Origin: Chloroflexota bacterium
GTDB lineage: Bacteria > Chloroflexota > Dehalococcoidia > SAR202 > UBA11138
Reading direction: 5' to 3'
DNA length: 6,727 bases
Assembly: GCA_022566975.1 (NCBI GenBank)
Contig: JADFHV010000084.1
Location: forward strand, 1,516 to 8,242
Shown: positions 4,292 through 6,727 of the stretch, piece after piece
How positions within the stretch are numbered: the stretch's first letter is position 1
Layout of the letters: the number at the start of each line of letters is the position of its first letter
Notes under the pieces: generated by a model
Told to the model about the DNA's origin: nothing
What the model saw: the letters and a program-made list of their open reading frames with translations, nothing else
The model's database searches: none
Made by a program: the position numbers and the translations under genes

Positions 4292-6400
4292 CTACAGCCT
4301 GACAGCCCGTATTCTGTGGTTGAAATGGTCGCTGATCAGGAGGATGTTCGCGCCGTAAAGGCACAGGCCGTGAGGCGAGTTGAGGCTAGCTCGGGAAGCC
4401 GGGCCGCCGTCCCCCGCGAAGCCCGGCGTCTCGCTGCCCGCTACGGTCTCCAACCTGCCGTCGGCGGCGACCCGGCGCACCCGGTTGTTCCCGGTGTCCG
4501 AGATGATGAGTTCCCCGTCGGCCGTCACGGCTATGCCGCGAGGGCTATCCAGTCTGGCTTCCTGCGCTCGGGTGCCGTCGGCCGAGAATCCCGCCTCCCC
4601 GGTGCCGACCACCGTGCTAATGGCGCCATGCACGTCGACTCTCTGCACGACGTGGAACGCGCTGTCGGCGAAGTAGAGGTTTCCCGCGGAGTCGAAGCAG
4701 ATGGCGGACGGCGAGCCGATTCGGGCCTTTACCGCCGGCCCGCCGTCGCCCATGTGGCCTTGCAGGCCGACGCCGGCGACGGTGTGGATGATCCCTGTCT
4801 CCGCGTCGACCCTGCGGATACGGCCCACGGCGTCGCCTATGTAGACATCGCCGTTTTCGGAGTGTGCGACGGACAGGACATCGACGAGGTTGGCGCAGTT
4901 GGCGGGGCCTCCGTCGCCCTTGTCCCACTGGAAGGCTGCTCCCGCCAGTCCACGAATCACGCCGTCCTCGTCTACCCGCCGGACGTGCCCGTGCCTGTTG
5001 TCGGCGATGACGACGCGACCCCTGGAGTCGACGGACACGTCCGAAGGGTTGCCCAGGTACGCATCCGTAGCGGGGCCGCCGTCTCCTCCGTAGGCCCGAG
5101 CGCCGTTGCCAGCCACGGTGCGGATGGTCCCCGTCGCCGGGTCGATGGCGCGCACTCGTTGGCTCCACTTGTCGGCGAAGTAGATGTGCCGGTCCGGCCC
5201 GACGGAGACCCCGGCGGGCCCGCACATGAACGCCTCCGTCGCCGGGCCCCCGTCGTGGATGGTGGTGCCGCCGAAGACGGTGGTCACCGTACCGGTCTCG
5301 CCGTCGTACCGGCGCAGGCGGCCCCCACAATCGCTGAAGAAGACGGTGCCGTCCCGGTCGGCCCAGAGCCCTACCTCGACGGAGTTGCAGGTGCTCTCCG
5401 GGCCGGGGACGCCCTCCTCGCCCATCCCCGGGACGCCCGTGCCCACCAGCGTCGTGACGACACCCGTCTTGGCGTCAACTCTGCGGACTCTGAAGCCGTA
5501 CTTCTCGCCAACGTACATGTTGTCGTGGACGTCGAAACAGAGCGCGTCGGGCATCAGCGTGCTCGCCTCCGTGGCCGGTCCGCCGTCGCCGTTGGAGGCC
5601 GGCTGGCCGTTGCCGAGAACGGTGGAGACCGTCCCGGTCTTCATGTCGATCTTGCGTATGCGGTGGTTGGAGTTGTCGCACACGTACAGGTCTCCCCTGG
5701 AGTCGAAGGCGAGGTGCTCCGGATGGTAGAACCCGGCGTCCTCTTTTGGGCCGCCATCGCCGGAGTACCCTCCGAGGCTCAGCCCGGGACCGGCGTAGGG
5801 ACGGCTGTCACCATGCTCCGAGGGAAAATGGCGAGCGCTTTGGCCGGCGAACACGTCTATGATTCCAGTCCTCGCGTCGATCCGGCGGATGTTGTTCGTC
5901 CACTCGCTTGAGAGGTATATGTTGCCGTCGGCGTCCAGGGCTACGCCGCAGTGGGTGTCCATCTCCGCCTCCAGCGCCGGACCGCCGTCGCCGCCGCGTC
6001 CGACCTTACCCGACCCTGCGATCCGCGTGATGACGCCCGTCTCGTAGTCGATCCTGCGTATGACCTGGTTGCCAAGGTCCGAGAGGTACAGGGTGCCGTC
6101 CCTGTCCTGGAAGAGATCGTGGGGGCAGTTGAATCGAGCGTTAATTGCCGGACCGCCGTCTCCGGAGTTGCCGGGCACGCCGTCCCCGGCGAACCTGTGC
6201 AGAATGCCGTCTCGGTCTATGCGCCACAGGCAGTGGGCGTGGTAGTCGGCCACGATCAGGTCGCCATCGGGCCGGCGGACCACGCCCAGCGGCCATCCGG
6301 CGTCGGCCTCCTTGGCCGGGATTCCATCCCGGAGCCCCGCCCCGGCGATGGTGGCGATGGACCCGGCGCCTATTCGTTCAAGGGTCTCCTCAAGGTTCAT
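4292..6400 (-). CDS. NHL-repeat protein, twelve units (probable double six-bladed beta-propeller)
   Basis: The 702-residue product is almost wholly made of twelve NHL-type units of about 54-57 residues, each closing with a form of RRID or RRVD (ends near 62, 118, 175, 252, 309, 366, 420, 477, 532, 589, 645 and 702). The unit consensus is TG.I.TVAG.G, then GDGGPA, then a hydrophobic strand, D..GN.Y.AD and N.R.IRRID. GDGGPA is well kept in most units and degenerate in 1, 6 and 11; unit 4 is longer (about 77 residues) through an insertion at 187-212. NHL propellers with six blades are typical, so twelve units suggest two propellers; such domains usually bind proteins, RNA or carbohydrate, and no enzyme residues are evident. 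ATG 6400 (GGGGA 7 nt upstream) is preferred to ATG 6472, which adds 24 residues and has no ribosome binding site. Neither start gives a signal peptide, so it looks cytosolic. No partner gene is next to it. Confidence 0.9.
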   Translation of the reverse strand: MNLEETLERIGAGSIATIAGAGLRDGIPAKEADAGWPLGVVRRPDGDLIVADYHAHCLWRIDRDGILHRFAGDGVPGNSGDGGPAINARFNCPHDLFQDRDGTLYLSDLGNQVIRRIDYETGVITRIAGSGKVGRGGDGGPALEAEMDTHCGVALDADGNIYLSSEWTNNIRRIDARTGIIDVFAGQSARHFPSEHGDSRPYAGPGLSLGGYSGDGGPKEDAGFYHPEHLAFDSRGDLYVCDNSNHRIRKIDMKTGTVSTVLGNGQPASNGDGGPATEASTLMPDALCFDVHDNMYVGEKYGFRVRRVDAKTGVVTTLVGTGVPGMGEEGVPGPESTCNSVEVGLWADRDGTVFFSDCGGRLRRYDGETGTVTTVFGGTTIHDGGPATEAFMCGPAGVSVGPDRHIYFADKWSQRVRAIDPATGTIRTVAGNGARAYGGDGGPATDAYLGNPSDVSVDSRGRVVIADNRHGHVRRVDEDGVIRGLAGAAFQWDKGDGGPANCANLVDVLSVAHSENGDVYIGDAVGRIRRVDAETGIIHTVAGVGLQGHMGDGGPAVKARIGSPSAICFDSAGNLYFADSAFHVVQRVDVHGAISTVVGTGEAGFSADGTRAQEARLDSPRGIAVTADGELIISDTGNNRVRRVAADGRLETVAGSETPGFAGDGGPASRASLNSPHGLCLYGANILLISDHFNHRIRAVRL

Positions 6401-6487
6401 GCTTTCGTCCCCAGTGGATTCCAGCCTTACAAGCCAAGGTCCCACGTTGGCCGGCCACGCAGTGGTGGCCATAGTTCAGGGGGGTGT

Positions 6488-6561
6488 TTCAGCTACGGGA
6501 AGGTGGTGGCGCATACGGGATTCGAACCCGTGATCTCCGCCTTGAGAGGGCGGTGACGGAC
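6488..6561 (-). repeat. tRNA 3'-half copy 3 (Glu-CUC-like), att-like repeat
   Basis: This is the best-preserved copy. On the minus strand it has a perfect anticodon arm (CCGCC and GGCGG around CTCTCAA, anticodon CUC at 6546-6544), a 5-nt variable loop, a perfect T arm (6531-6515), acceptor strand ATGCGCC, discriminator A and CCA (6506-6504). Upstream, GACG and CGTC could form a D-like stem around a 12-nt loop, but no GGCGCAT acceptor partner follows, so a complete tRNA is not supported. It matches copy 1 at 70 of 74 positions, including about 16 bp beyond the CCA end. It lies 88 bp from the NHL start codon. Confidence 0.72.
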
Positions 6562-6650
6562 GTGCCGACTCGTCTCGGGATATCCTCGGTAGTGTCATTC
6601 CTAACTGGTAAGCACTCGGGCTAATGGTGTTCGGAACTGGTCTGTATCTC

Positions 6651-6692
6651 CCTGTGCCGTTGGTTTTGGTCACCAATTGGGTCACTATGACC
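6651..6692 (+). repeat. Paired GGTCAC motif, copy 3, ending in a GGTCA/TGACC palindrome
   Basis: GGTCACC (6668-6674) and GGTCAC (6680-6685) are 12 bp apart, and the second forms an inverted repeat with TGACC at 6688-6692 (3-nt spacer). The left flank 6651-6667 matches 3936-3952 with four differences. The site lies about 107 bp beyond the third tRNA half, near the window's right edge. Confidence 0.45.
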
Positions 6693-6727
6693 GTATTCAC
6701 GACTTCGCCATCGGAGGCATAGGGCCG

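Noticed and set aside
4316..5911. 531-codon open frame on the plus strand opposite the NHL gene
   Set aside because: It lies wholly antisense to the repeat-rich NHL gene, is Val/Ala/Gly/Arg-rich with no domain, and is open because of GC-rich codon use in the true gene.
4380..6350. Regular short GC-rich repeats resembling a CRISPR or tandem array
   Set aside because: They are the codons of the repeated GDGGPA motif within the NHL units, spaced by about 160-170 bp with diverged intervening coding sequence.
6488..6600. A complete tRNA-Glu gene at copy 3
   Set aside because: Anticodon and T arms are perfect and a D-like stem can be drawn, but its loop is too long and no 5' acceptor strand complementary to ATGCGCC exists at the right distance.
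6476..6700. Minus-strand frame running through the third tRNA half, open to the window edge
   Set aside because: Its C-terminal part is just a translation of the tRNA repeat (a similar frame occurs at copy 1), and the rest has no domain.

Overview
The window is GC-rich bacterial DNA: six recognisable protein genes or gene remains, long non-coding gaps, and three partial tRNA copies. No gene fixes the taxon. The mix of an SRAP protein, a carboxymuconolactone decarboxylase-like protein, a long NHL propeller and tRNA-targeting integrase debris would suit an uncultured Chloroflexota- or Actinomycetota-like genome, but that is a weak inference.

Layout, left to right. (1) 1-491, minus strand: a lipoprotein with a tRNA_anti-like OB fold, cut by the window edge at or within a codon or two of its likely end. 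(2) 647-720: the 3' half of a tRNA with anticodon CUC (Glu-like), minus strand, without a 5' half. (3) 984-1559, plus: an SRPBCC/polyketide-cyclase-type gene broken by an in-frame TAG. (4) 1625-1849, plus: the C-terminal catalytic end of a tyrosine recombinase, followed by paired GGTCACC motifs and a second tRNA 3' half (1948-1992). (5) 2044-2757, minus: an SRAP (YedK/HMCES) protein, divergent from (6) 2942-3499, plus: a CMD/AhpD-fold protein lacking the CxxC. (7) 3560-3769, minus: a 69-residue His/Cys protein, probably zinc-binding. (8) 3800-4291: a gap with a second paired GGTCAC site and two hairpins. (9) 4292-6400, minus: a 702-residue protein of twelve NHL-type units. (10) 6488-6561: a third tRNA 3' half, 70/74 identical to the first, followed by a third paired GGTCAC site near the right edge.

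My main interpretation is a tRNA-anchored accretion zone. The three tRNA 3' halves lie in the same orientation and divide the window into a decayed module of about 1.3 kb (SRPBCC pseudogene plus integrase stump) and a module of about 4.5 kb with intact cargo (SRAP, CMD, small His/Cys protein, NHL protein). The integrase stump sits against the second tRNA half, as expected at an element end. The paired GGTCAC motifs could be integrase arm sites. The intact tRNA gene, and perhaps an intact integrase, should lie to the right of the window. The cargo genes do not form an operon and show no clear common pathway. No wholly new defence or mobile system is evident; the att-like architecture is the most unusual part.
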